The translations under genes were made by a program, and so were the position numbers. The notes under the pieces were generated by a model, which worked only from the letters and a program-made list of their open reading frames with translations, ran no database searches and was not told the DNA's origin. A stretch of DNA of 64,000 bases from Halarcobacter anaerophilus (GTDB lineage Bacteria; Campylobacterota; Campylobacteria; Campylobacterales; Arcobacteraceae). Position 1 is the first letter of the stretch. Every line of letters begins with the position of its first letter. Shown here piece after piece: positions 53,168 through 63,263 of this stretch. The stretch lies in contig NZ_CP041070.1 in the NCBI RefSeq assembly GCF_006459125.1, positions 992,001-1,056,000 on the forward strand, given 5' to 3'.

Positions 53168-55027
53168 TTAAGCTAAGGGAAGTTCTATATAAAATTTTGC
53201 CCCCTCTGTTTTATTTTTTACATATATAGTACCTTTTAAATTTTCCGTAACTATCTTATATGTAAGATAGAGACTTATTCCTGTTCCTATTGATTCATGT
53301 TTAGTAGTAAAATATGGATCAAAAATATTATTGATTTTATCTTTTTCTATTCCTCCTGCATTGTCTCTTATTGTTATAAAAATTTTATTTTCATTTTTCT
53401 TTTTTACTGTTATTACTATTTGTTTATTTGTTACATTTTTATTTTTTGAAAAAGCATCGTTTGCATTTGTTAAAATTGCATTAAATATTTCAAAAAGTTC
53501 AGATGTTGTTCCTAAAATATGAAGCTTCTCTTCTTCATATTTTTTTATTATTTCTATATTGTTTTCTTTGAAAAAAGGAGCCAAAAAGTTTACCACCTTA
53601 TCCATTTTAGATTGAACGCACAGTACTTTTTTCTCTTCATCGTTTATGTCTATATAATCTCTAAAACTATCTAAGGTTTTAGATAAATATTTTGACTGTT
53701 CCAAAATAGAGTTTATAAACTTTTCAAAATCTTTACTTTCAAGCATATTCATATCTCTTTCAATTTTTAATCCGCTTGCGCAAGTCGTTATTACACTTAA
53801 AGGTTGCCTCCATTGATGAGAAATATTTGTTATCATTCTACCGATAGATGCCATTTTTGATTGATTAAACATATGTAAGTCTTGTTTTCTTCCTTTTCTT
53901 ACTTCCAAAGAGACTCTTTTATCAAGCTCTTTATTTAGTTTTAAAAGTTTTGCTTTTGCAAAAGTTTGTTTATAAAAGAGATAAAATATTAAAGCTAACA
54001 AAATATATGAGATAAATATTTTGGATATTAGGTCATTTTTGTCATTGAGAATTACTTTATCGTCTTGATAGATACATAATACTGCAACTACTTCGTTTGA
54101 AACGGGATTCTTTATAGGAATCATTGTTTTTATAAAATCCAAATCATCCTCAAATACGGTAAAAGGTTTGCCTTTCATTAAATTTTGAGTGTAATCTTTT
54201 TCTTCTTTTATTTTAGTTTTTAAAGGTGGATATTTCTCATAAATTGATTTTTCATAATAAAACTTTTTATTAGGGCTTAAAATATAGTTTTTAAGTTCAT
54301 CTTTAAAAAGTTTTTTATCAACAACATCTTTTTTAATCAAAAAATTAAGCTTTAAATTATACGTATTAAGCATTGTTTCAACCATTGCTAAAACGCTAAA
54401 GGATATTTCAACGCTTCCTATATGTTTTTTTTCTTCTGAAAAAAGAGGATATACAAATCTAAAACCGTTAAATATTCTTCCCTCTTCAAAACCGTCAATA
54501 TATTTTTTATATCTATTTACATAAGCTACAGTTGCCCTAATATTTGTTAGATTATCTCCGTATTTATTTGGTCTGTGCATTCTTAAAAAACTTTCATTAT
54601 CGGGTAAGTGAAAATGCAACTGTTTTAAATTATATCGTTTTAGTTTTTCATATTTTAGTTTTAAATGGTCTAAAAGTTTTTTCCTAATTATATTTTTTTG
54701 TGCACCTGAGCTTGTATAAGCCTTTTGGAAAATATTAATGGTATTTTCAGTATTTATATCTGCATCAAAAATAATATTTGAGAGAACTTTATATTCATTA
54801 TATACAGCTCTGTATTCAAGAAGATGTTGATGGGTTTTATGGTTTAAATAATTTTCTATGCCTTTTTTATATTGTAAAAAATAGAGGAATACAAGTGCAG
54901 TTGTTATTATAAAATATATTAAAAGAAATTTAATAATAATCTTTTTTTTATCAGAAAATAGGATTGAATCATTTTGGGAAAATTTGCCTGTTTTATTTTG
55001 CTCAATCACAATATATCCTTTTTGCAA
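53168..55027 (-). CDS. Membrane sensor histidine kinase
   Basis: A 619-residue orphan kinase. One transmembrane segment (about 28-50), a periplasmic sensory region of about 280 residues and a second transmembrane segment (about 338-357) precede the HisKA domain with ISHQWRQPLS (His404) and a HATPase domain with NANDAF, DNAGGI and GTGISLYL. The periplasmic block HLPDNESFLRMHRPNKYGDN ... VGSVEISF-type pattern matches double-Cache sensors (dCache_3 type). No response regulator gene is adjacent. A small-molecule ligand is likely but unknown. Confidence 0.92.
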   Translation of the reverse strand: MQKGYIVIEQNKTGKFSQNDSILFSDKKKIIIKFLLIYFIITTALVFLYFLQYKKGIENYLNHKTHQHLLEYRAVYNEYKVLSNIIFDADINTENTINIFQKAYTSSGAQKNIIRKKLLDHLKLKYEKLKRYNLKQLHFHLPDNESFLRMHRPNKYGDNLTNIRATVAYVNRYKKYIDGFEEGRIFNGFRFVYPLFSEEKKHIGSVEISFSVLAMVETMLNTYNLKLNFLIKKDVVDKKLFKDELKNYILSPNKKFYYEKSIYEKYPPLKTKIKEEKDYTQNLMKGKPFTVFEDDLDFIKTMIPIKNPVSNEVVAVLCIYQDDKVILNDKNDLISKIFISYILLALIFYLFYKQTFAKAKLLKLNKELDKRVSLEVRKGRKQDLHMFNQSKMASIGRMITNISHQWRQPLSVITTCASGLKIERDMNMLESKDFEKFINSILEQSKYLSKTLDSFRDYIDINDEEKKVLCVQSKMDKVVNFLAPFFKENNIEIIKKYEEEKLHILGTTSELFEIFNAILTNANDAFSKNKNVTNKQIVITVKKKNENKIFITIRDNAGGIEKDKINNIFDPYFTTKHESIGTGISLYLTYKIVTENLKGTIYVKNKTEGAKFYIELPLA

Positions 55028-55180
55028 ACAATTAATCTTATCATAATGATATGAAAAAGTAAATATTTTATAATATATTATCTTTTAATTATTCTTTTAT
55101 TTTAACTTGAAATTAATAATTATAAAGTATGATTATTTTATAATTAATATAGAATATTTTTAGCAATTTTAGGAAAACAG

Positions 55181-55444
55181 ATGGATTATGAAGAGTTTGA
55201 AAAAGCAGTTGAATTTTTTGGAATACTTACTAGAACTTCAAAGAAAGATTTAAAGAAAAAGTACTTAAAACTGTCAAAAATGTATCATCCCGATATGGAA
55301 GAAGGAAGTGAAGAAAAGTTTAAGCAACTTCAAGATTCCTATGAATTGTTAAATAAATATATGGATTCTTTTGCTTTCTCTTTTGATGAAGAGGAGTTTA
55401 AAGAGCAGTTCCCTTCTTTTACAAATTATAAAAATTGGAGATAA
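55181..55444 (+). CDS. Minimal J-domain protein
   Basis: An 87-residue protein consisting of little more than a J domain (about 8-65) with HPD at 36-38 and the KYLKLSKMYHPD helix. The last 20 residues are acidic and aromatic. It resembles the J domain of the protein at 52113. The next gene starts one base after its stop, so co-expression is likely. AGGAAAA lies before the ATG. Confidence 0.86.
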   Translation: MDYEEFEKAVEFFGILTRTSKKDLKKKYLKLSKMYHPDMEEGSEEKFKQLQDSYELLNKYMDSFAFSFDEEEFKEQFPSFTNYKNWR

Positions 55445-55445
55445 A

Positions 55446-56879
55446 ATGAAATTAATAACTTTTTTGCTGTTTAGTGTAGCTTGTGTTTTTGCAAATGCAA
55501 ATATAAAAAGCCTTGATATATATTTAAACAAAAGTTTTATAAATCAAAATCTTGATTTATCTAAAAAAAGTGAAAAACTTTTAGGAGAAGTAAGATTAGA
55601 AGATTTAAAGTTCACTCTTGATGAAAGTTGTAAAATAAACAGTTTTAATATAGAAACAAAAAATTATGAAAATGATCAATTAAGCGAAGATATAGAAAAA
55701 CTAAGCCAAAAAATAAATTTTGAAGAGAATCAAATAAAGGCTTTAAAAAGCGAAATCTCTTTTTTAGAAAAAAACAATCTTTCAAATATTGAGAAAGTAA
55801 GTATGTTGCAAAAAAGTTCAGCTTTTGTAAAAAAACAGATTCTAGAAGATTATAATGAAATATATAATTTAAACAATCAAATAAAAAAAGATAAACAAGC
55901 TTTGGATAAATTGACTCAAAAAAGATCAAATACAAAATACACAAAATTGGATTACGATATAAATTGTAAGAAACCTGTATTTATCACTTATCCTATTTAT
56001 GCTCTTCAAAAAAAGAGCCTTTATGAGGTAAGTTACGACTCAAAAAAAGAGGAAGTTGAATTAAAAAATTTACTTTATATTACTCAAAGCTCGGGAGAAG
56101 ATTTAAAAAATATTGTTATAAATTTATATACATATAATTATATTAATCAAATAAAACCAAACCCTTTTATACCTGAATATTTGGACTTTACTGAAAAACA
56201 CGATGCCGTAACAGAATCAGCAAATGGTATAAAACCGATGCTTATGAAAGCAACAAGAGTTTTAAAAACTCCTGCTTATGATTATTATGAAGATACGACA
56301 AAATCTTTTTTTAAAGCTTCAAATATAACTTTATCAAGAGGAAAAGAGAATAAAGTTTTATTTGCAAAAGATAGTTATAAAGCTTCAAAAAGTTTGGAAA
56401 TAGATGGGTACTCGATGTCTCAAGCTTTTTATAAAGTTGATTTTAAAAGCAAAAAACTTTACGGTATAACAAGTGCAAATTTGTATCTTGACGGAACATA
56501 TATCGGAAAAACAACATTAAAAGAGATTCAAAAAAATAAAGAGAGTTCTATATATTTTGGAGCAAATAGATTTATTGATATAAAAAAAGAGCTTGTAAAA
56601 GATATGAAAGAGGAACCTTTTTTCTCTATAAATAAAACCAAAACTCAAAAAATATGGAACTATGAAATAAAAAACAGTAGTAAACAGACTCAAAAGATTG
56701 TTTTGTTAGAAAGAGTTCCCGTTTCGAAACATGAAGATATAAAAGTTAAATTGATTGGCGAATCAAAAGAGAGCAAAATGGAAAAAAACGGTAAAATCTA
56801 TTTTGAATTTGATTTAAATCCAAATGAGAGTAAAACTGTTAATTTTGGATATGAGATTGAAAAACCTACTAAAAAGTAA
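55446..56879 (+). CDS. Secreted DUF4139-domain protein
   Basis: A 477-residue protein with signal peptide (MKLITFLLFSVACVFANA). The start at 55446 is chosen because GGAG precedes it and it gives a clean signal peptide; an upstream in-frame ATG at 55371 lies inside the J-domain gene. A coiled coil (about 70-150) is followed by a beta-rich DUF4139 domain (about 190-477), with ANLYLDGTYIGKTTL and VLLERVPVSKHEDIKVKL typical of this family, which includes mucoidy-inhibitor-like proteins. The molecular function is not known. Confidence 0.85.
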   Translation: MKLITFLLFSVACVFANANIKSLDIYLNKSFINQNLDLSKKSEKLLGEVRLEDLKFTLDESCKINSFNIETKNYENDQLSEDIEKLSQKINFEENQIKALKSEISFLEKNNLSNIEKVSMLQKSSAFVKKQILEDYNEIYNLNNQIKKDKQALDKLTQKRSNTKYTKLDYDINCKKPVFITYPIYALQKKSLYEVSYDSKKEEVELKNLLYITQSSGEDLKNIVINLYTYNYINQIKPNPFIPEYLDFTEKHDAVTESANGIKPMLMKATRVLKTPAYDYYEDTTKSFFKASNITLSRGKENKVLFAKDSYKASKSLEIDGYSMSQAFYKVDFKSKKLYGITSANLYLDGTYIGKTTLKEIQKNKESSIYFGANRFIDIKKELVKDMKEEPFFSINKTKTQKIWNYEIKNSSKQTQKIVLLERVPVSKHEDIKVKLIGESKESKMEKNGKIYFEFDLNPNESKTVNFGYEIEKPTKK

Positions 56880-56890
56880 GGAGCTTTATA

Positions 56891-57757
56891 ATGTTTGAGA
56901 AGAAAAAAATTAAAGAATTAATATTGGTTTCTTTGGTTGCAGATGCATATTGTCTTGGTGCCCATTGGGTTTATGACGAAAAGCAACTGGAAAATTTGGA
57001 TATTAATTGGGATGAATTAAACGATGCTAAATCTCTTTGGCATAAAGGTAAAAAAGCAGGAGAATTTACCCATTACGGAGATCAAACATTATGGTTGTAT
57101 CAATTTTTACAAGATAAAGAGAGTTTTGATGCAAAAGAGTATATAAAATATTGGAAAAGCCAAATTGAGATTTACAATGGATATATAGATTCAGCTACAA
57201 GAAAAACTTTGGAAAATATTGAAAAAGGTATTTTACCGACAGGTTCGGATTCTACGGATTTATCTATTGTAGGCAGAATTGCACCTTTGCTTTTAGTCTC
57301 AAAAACAAAAGAGGAATTTTTTAAAAATGTAGTAGAATTTGTGAAATGTACACATAACTCAACTGCTGCAATCGAGACTTCAAAATATTTTGCAAAACTG
57401 CTAATAGAAGTTTTAAACGGAAAAGATATTGAAGCTGCGATCATCTCTTTAAAAGATGAATTTGATGCAAAAATTCAATCATATATAACAAGTGCAATCG
57501 CTTCAAAAACTGAAAATACTTTTGATGCAATCAGGGAATTTGGTCCTGCTTGCGGCATTGAAGGCGGTTTTCAAAGTGTTATTCATCTTTTATGTAAATA
57601 TGATAATTTAAAAGAGATGCTGATTAATAACGCCAAAGCCGGAGGTGACAGCAGTGCAAGAGCTATGATAGCTTCAATAATTTTTATGGCTAAGCCAAAC
57701 AGAACACTTGCTTTGATTCCTCAATCATGGTTAGGTATAAAAGCAACTATAATATAG
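56891..57757 (+). CDS. ADP-ribosylglycohydrolase-family protein with altered metal motifs
   Basis: A 288-residue protein of the DraG/ARH fold: LVADAYCLGAHWVYD (usually GDALG at this place), HYGDQTLWLYQFL at the TDDT position, THNSTAAIETSKYF, and GGDSSARAMIASI at the GGDTDT position. Active members use Asp residues of TDDT and GGDTDT to hold two metal ions. Here only part of them remains, so hydrolase activity is uncertain. GGAG precedes the ATG and it follows the DUF4139 gene by 11 bases. Confidence 0.82.
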   Translation: MFEKKKIKELILVSLVADAYCLGAHWVYDEKQLENLDINWDELNDAKSLWHKGKKAGEFTHYGDQTLWLYQFLQDKESFDAKEYIKYWKSQIEIYNGYIDSATRKTLENIEKGILPTGSDSTDLSIVGRIAPLLLVSKTKEEFFKNVVEFVKCTHNSTAAIETSKYFAKLLIEVLNGKDIEAAIISLKDEFDAKIQSYITSAIASKTENTFDAIREFGPACGIEGGFQSVIHLLCKYDNLKEMLINNAKAGGDSSARAMIASIIFMAKPNRTLALIPQSWLGIKATII

Positions 57758-57764
57758 GGAAGAA

Positions 57765-58187
57765 ATGAAAGGTCAAAAATTTTTTAAGGATAAATTTTAT
57801 ATAGAGTTTGCTATTACTTCTATTCTTTTTTTAATTGCTTTGGCAATGGATAAATTGATGGAAGCAATAATTTATATGCTCTATTTTATTATTTTTTTAG
57901 AGATAGTAAGAACAGTAGTAAATTATGTAAGAGAGCAGATTGTTATTATAACAACGTTGGTTGATGCTTTTATCGTATTGGCTCTTAGAGAGTTAATCGT
58001 AAATTTGGTAAAAATAAATAATGAAAAAACAGAATCTATAAGCGAACTTTTTTCTAGTACCTTAAATCATAATCTTTTAGTTATTTCAGGAGTAATTTTA
58101 TTTTTACTTTTGGTTAGATATCTTTCTATTAAAACTTCATATCAGTATATAATAGAAAAGCAGAAAAAACGGGAAGAAAAAGAGTAA
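57765..58187 (+). CDS. PsiE-like integral membrane protein
   Basis: A 140-residue protein with about four transmembrane segments (near 13-30, 33-50, 58-80, 100-125). The arrangement and the ILFLIALAMDKLMEAIIYML and LVDAFIVLALRELIV segments resemble the phosphate-starvation-inducible PsiE family. GGGAAG precedes the ATG, eight bases after the upstream gene. Its function is not established even in E. coli. Confidence 0.7.
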   Translation: MKGQKFFKDKFYIEFAITSILFLIALAMDKLMEAIIYMLYFIIFLEIVRTVVNYVREQIVIITTLVDAFIVLALRELIVNLVKINNEKTESISELFSSTLNHNLLVISGVILFLLLVRYLSIKTSYQYIIEKQKKREEKE

Positions 58188-58198
58188 GAATTTATAAT

Positions 58199-58228
58199 CT
58201 TTAGGGAGATTTCCCTAAAGAGTTTTAT
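58199..58228. terminator. Terminator between convergent genes
   Basis: CTTTAGGGA (58199-58207) pairs with TCCCTAAAG (58212-58220) over a GATT loop, then AGTTTTATTT. It can serve the plus-strand operon and, less well, the peroxidase gene. Confidence 0.7.
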
Positions 58229-59253
58229 TTCATATCCGGTTTTGGAGTTTTATCTGAAATTACAGGTAGCTGAGGATATTTAATCTCAGGTTTTTCACCT
58301 GTTAATGATTTTAAGAATGTAGAGATTTTAGTTGCATCCGCATCGGAAATTTTCATTCCTAGTTGAATGTCTCCCATTAATTTAACTGCTTGATTTAAAG
58401 ACCATACATTACCGTTATGGAAATAAGGTGCAGTCTCTTCAACGTTTCTTAGTGTAGGAGTTTTAACCATACCGTCTTTTGTTCCCGTAAATCCACCTAC
58501 ATTTAAGTCATATTTTGAAGCATCAAACGGCATCATAGTTCCACCAAGTCCTATATCATTGTGACAGCTTGCACAACCTTTATCAATAAATATATTTAAT
58601 CCTTCTTTTTCCGCATCAGTCAATGCATTTAGTTTTCCGTTTAAAAAGGCATCATATCTTGAAGGTGTAATAAGAGTTTTTTCGAAAATTGCGATAGTAT
58701 CGGCAATTAATGCAAATGTAACTTTTACATCATCACCATAAGTTTTTTTAAACTCTTCAACATAACCTGGCATTGAAGTAACTCTTTGAACAACTAAACT
58801 AGCAGGAGCTGCCATTTCAGGTGCTGCTTGCATAGGACCTTGTGCTTGGTCTGCTAAGTGTGGAGATCTTCCATCCCAAAATTGAGCTTTATTTAAAACA
58901 GAGTTGTAAACAGTCGGTGAATTTAAATGAGCAGGATTCGGAGTCCATTTATGACCTACTGCTGCACCTACACCGTCTACACCACCCATTGCCAAGTTAT
59001 GACATGTATTACATGAAATAATTCCTGATTTAGATAATCTTGGATCAAAATATAGTTTTTTACCAAGTTCTACTTTTGCATCTGTTATTGGATTTTTTGG
59101 ATCATCAACAAGTTTTAAAACCTCAAGTTGCGATTGTGGAATTGCTTTTAATCCCGAATTTGTAGCTTTTTCAAGTAAAACTGCATCTGACGCGGCAAAT
59201 GCACTTACCCCTGCAAACATAATTGAAGCTACTGCTAAACTAATTTTTTTCAT
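58225..59253 (-). CDS. Di-haem cytochrome c peroxidase
   Basis: Periplasmic peroxidase of 342 aa that reduces hydrogen peroxide with electrons from cytochrome c. Signal peptide MKKISLAVASIMFAGVSAFA; two haem sites CNTCH (Cys81, Cys84, His85) and CASCH (Cys227, Cys230, His231). LYFDPRLSKSG, FWDGRSPHLADQAQGP and TPTLRNVEETAPYFHNG are family hallmarks (CcpA/MauG group). AGGAG precedes the ATG. It is divergent from the chemoreceptor gene. Confidence 0.96.
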   Translation of the reverse strand: MKKISLAVASIMFAGVSAFAASDAVLLEKATNSGLKAIPQSQLEVLKLVDDPKNPITDAKVELGKKLYFDPRLSKSGIISCNTCHNLAMGGVDGVGAAVGHKWTPNPAHLNSPTVYNSVLNKAQFWDGRSPHLADQAQGPMQAAPEMAAPASLVVQRVTSMPGYVEEFKKTYGDDVKVTFALIADTIAIFEKTLITPSRYDAFLNGKLNALTDAEKEGLNIFIDKGCASCHNDIGLGGTMMPFDASKYDLNVGGFTGTKDGMVKTPTLRNVEETAPYFHNGNVWSLNQAVKLMGDIQLGMKISDADATKISTFLKSLTGEKPEIKYPQLPVISDKTPKPDMK

Positions 59254-59506
59254 CTCTTCTCCTTTTGTAAAATAAGATAATTAAAATCATAGGATAAAAT
59301 TTATTAAATAAAAATTAATTCTTATAAGAAATTTTATCTAAATATAAAAATTAAATTTTATTTAAGATAGAGTTTATTAATTTAACCAACTGTATAAAAA
59401 ATAATATTTGTGACATATGTTTCAGAAAAAATTCATGTTATTATTTCAAATCTTTTAAAAGAGTCTGTAAAAATAATTCCAATTTTAAAAGTTTTTAGGA
59501 GTATAA

Positions 59507-61882
59507 ATGAGTAAATTAAATTTTGGGACAAAATTACTTTTAATTTTAATTTCGGCAAGTATAATCTCTCTTGGGACAATGATTTTTGTTATTTCATCTT
59601 ATTCATATTCAAATTCGGAAAATGATGCAAAAAACTATATTAGTGAATTGACCAAAAAAAATGCGGTAGAGATAAAAAGTACATTGGATAAAGCAATTAT
59701 TATTGCAAACTCTTTTGCAAGTAAATATGAAAGTGCGGCAAAACACAATGAAAAAGTATCGAAAAAAGCAACTATAAGTTATTCAAAATCCGTATTAGAA
59801 GACAATCCTTTTATATTGGGAATTTGGTTCTCTTTTAAAGATAATTCAATGTTTTATGAAAAAAATTTAGATGAAGTCAATCCTCATTTTTATACGAAAA
59901 AAGGAGCTTTCCAACCTTATGTAGTAAGAAATAGTGACGGAAGTTTTACTATTGAACCCTCAGATGATTATAGTTTAGATTTCCCTTGGATTAATCTTCC
60001 TTATAAAAATAAAAGAGTATCAATAACCAAACCATATAAATTTAAAATTGACGGCAAAGAAGTTCTAATGACTACAATCTCTTCACCTGTATATTATAAC
60101 AATGAGTTTATAGGTGCAGTGGGAGTTGATTTCTCTTTGGATTTTTTTAATAAAAACATAAGTTCTATAAAACTATTTAAAACAGGTTATTGCAGTGTGA
60201 TGGATTCTTACGGAAAAATTATCAGTCATCCTAATGTAAAAGCTTTAGGAAAATCTATGAATGAAATTACTTCAAATAAAAGTATTTTAAAATCATTAGA
60301 ACTTACAAAAGAGGGGAAAGATAATATTTTTAGTGCAGAGAATTTAAAAACAGGTGAAATTTCTCACTCCTATTCATACCCTTTTGAATTTGGGAATACA
60401 GGTACATATTGGACTTTTATTTCAACAGTTCCCGAAGAAGAGTATTTAGAAGAGGCAATTTTTATAAGAAACTTTTCTATAGGTTTTGGTTTAGTAGTTT
60501 TATTGGTTATTATAGTTGTTGTTTTATATAGTATACGAATTTTAAATAAAAACTTAACATCAATAAAAGAGGGCTTATTAAGTTTTTTCTCATTTTTAAA
60601 TAAAGATTCAAAAGATGCACAGCTTATAAAAATAGATTCAGAAGATGAATTTGGTCAAATGGCTAAAGTTATTAATGAAAATATTGAAAAAACAGAGAGT
60701 TTAATAATTCAGGATAATATTCTTATAGAAGATGTAAAAAGAGTCGTAAATGAAGTAAAAGAGGGAAGATTCAATAAAAAGATTGAAAAAAGCACAGATA
60801 ATGAGAGTTTGGAAGAGTTAAAAAATACATTTAACGAAATGTTAGAAACCACTAAGAAAAACGTGTGTGAAGATATAAACAAACTAACAGAAGTTTTAGA
60901 TGATTTTTCAAAACTAAATTTTAGAACAAGAGTAAAAAACGATAAAGGAAATGTGGCAGTAGGAGTAAATAATCTTGCTGATATAATAACTAAAATGTTA
61001 ATTGAAAACAAAGAAAACGGACTTACTTTGGATGAAAGTTCAAATATACTTCTTAAAAATGTAGATAAATTAAATATAAGTTCAAATGAAGCGGCAACCT
61101 CTTTGGAAGAGACAGCAGCCGCATTGGAACAAATAACTTCAAATATCAGAAGCAACACGGAAAATATTGCAAAAATGGCAAATTATGCAAATGACGTAAC
61201 TAAATCGGCAAAAAACGGAGAAAATTTAGCAAATCAAACAACAATGTCAATGGATGAAATAAATGGACAAGTAAATGCAATAAATGAGGCAATTACGGTA
61301 ATCGATCAAATAGCTTTCCAAACAAATATTCTTTCGTTAAACGCGGCAGTAGAAGCTGCAACGGCAGGAGAAGCAGGAAAAGGCTTTGCCGTAGTTGCCC
61401 AAGAAGTTAGAAATCTTGCAAGCAGAAGTGCAGAAGCAGCAAAAGAGATAAAAGAATTAGTTGAAACTGCAACAAATAAAGCTAACCAAGGTAAAAGTAT
61501 CGCAAGTAATATGATTGAAGGATATAAAGAGTTAAATGAAAATATTCATCAAACGAAAAATTTGATAGAAGATATAGAGATGTCAAGTAAAGAACAACTT
61601 AACGGAATAGAACAGATAAATACGGCAGTAAATCAGCTTGATCAACAGACTCAGCAAAATGCGGCAGTAGCCTCTCAAACACAAAATATAGCAACTCTTA
61701 CGGATGATATAGCAAAACTTATAGTAACAAATGCGGACGAAAAAGAGTTTGAGGGGAAACAAAGCGTAAAAGCAAAAGATATAAATATAGATAAAAACTC
61801 TTCAAATTCAAATAAAAAAGAAGAGAAAAAACAGAGCAGAAGTGAAAATAATAAAGAACAAGAAACTTGGGAGAGTTTTTAA
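59507..61882 (+). CDS. Methyl-accepting chemotaxis protein with dCache sensor
   Basis: A 791-residue transducer: transmembrane segment (about 8-31), periplasmic dCache domain ([19 protein letters not shown], and [11 protein letters not shown]), second transmembrane segment (about 323-345), a HAMP-like linker region, and a cytoplasmic signalling domain whose hairpin tip reads [20 protein letters not shown] (about 620). The protein ends ETWESF: a WxxF pentapeptide like the CheR/CheB tether of E. coli Tar, behind a charged flexible tail. GGAG is nine bases before the ATG. The ligand is unknown; amino or organic acids are usual for dCache sensors. Confidence 0.94.
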   Translation: MSKLNFGTKLLLILISASIISLGTMIFVISSYSYSNSENDAKNYISELTKKNAVEIKSTLDKAIIIANSFASKYESAAKHNEKVSKKATISYSKSVLEDNPFILGIWFSFKDNSMFYEKNLDEVNPHFYTKKGAFQPYVVRNSDGSFTIEPSDDYSLDFPWINLPYKNKRVSITKPYKFKIDGKEVLMTTISSPVYYNNEFIGAVGVDFSLDFFNKNISSIKLFKTGYCSVMDSYGKIISHPNVKALGKSMNEITSNKSILKSLELTKEGKDNIFSAENLKTGEISHSYSYPFEFGNTGTYWTFISTVPEEEYLEEAIFIRNFSIGFGLVVLLVIIVVVLYSIRILNKNLTSIKEGLLSFFSFLNKDSKDAQLIKIDSEDEFGQMAKVINENIEKTESLIIQDNILIEDVKRVVNEVKEGRFNKKIEKSTDNESLEELKNTFNEMLETTKKNVCEDINKLTEVLDDFSKLNFRTRVKNDKGNVAVGVNNLADIITKMLIENKENGLTLDESSNILLKNVDKLNISSNEAATSLEETAAALEQITSNIRSNTENIAKMANYANDVTKSAKNGENLANQTTMSMDEINGQVNAINEAITVIDQIAFQTNILSLNAAVEAATAGEAGKGFAVVAQEVRNLASRSAEAAKEIKELVETATNKANQGKSIASNMIEGYKELNENIHQTKNLIEDIEMSSKEQLNGIEQINTAVNQLDQQTQQNAAVASQTQNIATLTDDIAKLIVTNADEKEFEGKQSVKAKDINIDKNSSNSNKKEEKKQSRSENNKEQETWESF

Positions 61883-61904
61883 ATTAGCAGAGTTTTGATT
61901 TTAG

Positions 61905-61945
61905 AGCTGTAAAGAGTAAGAGAGAATTCTCTTACAGCTTTATTT
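61905..61945. terminator. Probable terminator between convergent genes
   Basis: AGCTGTAA (61905-61912) can pair with TTACAGCT (61932-61939), with an alternative inner stem GTAAGAGA/TCTCTTAC; Ts follow. It overlaps the end of the exonuclease gene. Confidence 0.55.
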
Positions 61946-62717
61946 CAAGTGCAATAGGGCAGTGGTCACTTCCCATAATTTCACCCATAATATAAGCATT
62001 TACGATATTCTCTTTTAAATCTTCGCTTACATAAAAATAGTCGATTCTCCAGCCAACGTTATTTGCTCTTGCATTTGCTCTGTAACTCCACCAGCTGTAG
62101 TTATTTGGTTCCTCACCGTTTATATGTCTAAAAGTATCAATATAACCGTGCTCTAAAAATTTTGTTATCCATTCTCGCTCCATAGGTAAAAAGCCTGAAG
62201 TCTCTTCATTTGCTTTGGGTCTTGCAAGATCTATTTCTGTATGAGCTGTATTTACGTCACCGCAAACTATTATAGAGAGTCCCTCTTTTTTTAAGTTTTC
62301 GCAGTGTTCTAAAAATCTGTCATAAAACTCCATTTTATAAGTTAATCTTTCCTCTTTGCTTTGACCGTTTGGAAAATAGACATTGAAAAAAGCTATTTTT
62401 TTATCTGTTGTTTCAAAATGAATTTCATTTATTCTGCCTTCATCAAGAATATCAACACTAGGACAGTTTGATTGAAAAAAAGGTTCTATATCAGTAAAGA
62501 GTGCTGTTCCGCTTCTTCCTTTTATTGCCGATTGTGAAGCAAATACGGTTTTATATTCTCTGTCAAAAATCGTATTAGGAATCTGCTCTTTTGTAGATTT
62601 TGTTTCTTGAATTCCAAGTAAATCAATATTTGCTTCGTCAACCCATTTTAAGGCTTCTTTTCTATCAACAGCTCTAATTCCGTTTACATTCCATGAGATG
62701 AACTTATATTTTGTCAT
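61932..62717 (-). CDS. xthA: Exodeoxyribonuclease III
   Basis: AP endonuclease/exonuclease of base excision repair, 261 aa. The catalytic motifs are all present: WNVNGIRA, IQETK (metal-binding Glu), FNVYFPNGQ, VCGDVNTAHTEIDL, WRIDYFYVS and GSDHCPIAL. The last gene of a three-gene minus-strand run; its ATG overlaps the stop of the preceding small gene (ATGA). Confidence 0.96.
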   Translation of the reverse strand: MTKYKFISWNVNGIRAVDRKEALKWVDEANIDLLGIQETKSTKEQIPNTIFDREYKTVFASQSAIKGRSGTALFTDIEPFFQSNCPSVDILDEGRINEIHFETTDKKIAFFNVYFPNGQSKEERLTYKMEFYDRFLEHCENLKKEGLSIIVCGDVNTAHTEIDLARPKANEETSGFLPMEREWITKFLEHGYIDTFRHINGEEPNNYSWWSYRANARANNVGWRIDYFYVSEDLKENIVNAYIMGEIMGSDHCPIALEIKL

Positions 62718-62962
62718 TTGTTTTTGGCTCCTTTAGACTCTATTTTTTGAATCTGTTCTATTTTTATAAAATTTTCATGTTCTTTTGGTTTTTTTTTCTT
62801 TTTTACAGGTTTATCCGAAAAAAGTCCGATATTGTTTGAAAAACCTTTGTTGTTTAACAAAGAGTCGCCTTTGCCGCCGTGAGTATCAATTTTTCCTTGT
62901 TCATAGGCAAAACAAAAGTTTGAAAAAGTTAAAAGTAAAAATATTTTAAAAAGATTTTTCAT
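62714..62962 (-). CDS. Small secreted protein of unknown function
   Basis: An 82-residue protein with signal peptide (MKNLFKIFLLLTFSNFCFA) and a mature part that is Gly/Lys-rich (DTHGGKGDSLL, PVKKKKKPKEHEN). It overlaps the exonuclease gene by four bases and the upstream small membrane protein gene by 17, so it is probably translated, but no family is recognised. Confidence 0.62.
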   Translation of the reverse strand: MKNLFKIFLLLTFSNFCFAYEQGKIDTHGGKGDSLLNNKGFSNNIGLFSDKPVKKKKKPKEHENFIKIEQIQKIESKGAKNK

Positions 62963-63200
62963 CTGTTTTCCTTAAATTTTTATACATTCCTAAAAGTGTT
63001 ATTGCTATCCAAAAAATTTCTATAATAAATGAACCCAGATTGAAATGTACCAAAAGTGAAATAAGAAGTAATATTGCACCAATTAGATTTAATATCTGGT
63101 AAGTAAATGAAGTTATTTTATGTTTTTCAGTTTGTAACAAAAAGTAAGCAACAACCACAAATATCATACCGATAAATCCAATAAATTGAAAAATATCCAT
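62946..63200 (-). CDS. Small membrane protein, CBU_0592-like
   Basis: A protein of 84 residues with three hydrophobic segments (IGFIGMIFVVVAYFLLQ, LIGAILLLISLLVHF, IEIFWIAITLLGMYKNL). The pattern of a first helix ending YFLLQ, a short loop and Y-x-x-L-N-x-x-G resembles the CBU_0592 domain family. The inner ATG at 63200 is chosen because AGGA precedes it; a frame-matching ATG at 63212 would contain that site. The function is unknown. Confidence 0.78.
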   Translation of the reverse strand: MDIFQFIGFIGMIFVVVAYFLLQTEKHKITSFTYQILNLIGAILLLISLLVHFNLGSFIIEIFWIAITLLGMYKNLRKTDEKSF

Positions 63201-63263
63201 ATCTATCCTCATAATTAAGTCTAAATTTGCTATTTTACGATAAATTATTTATAAAGATATTAA

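Noticed and set aside
55371..55445. Start of the DUF4139 gene at the upstream ATG 55371
   Set aside because: It would add 25 residues in front of a clear signal peptide and overlap the J-domain gene. ATG 55446 has GGAG.
59254..59506. Regulatory RNA between the peroxidase and chemoreceptor genes
   Set aside because: The 253 bases show only AT-rich sequence without a convincing hairpin plus T tract. A divergent promoter region is enough to explain it.
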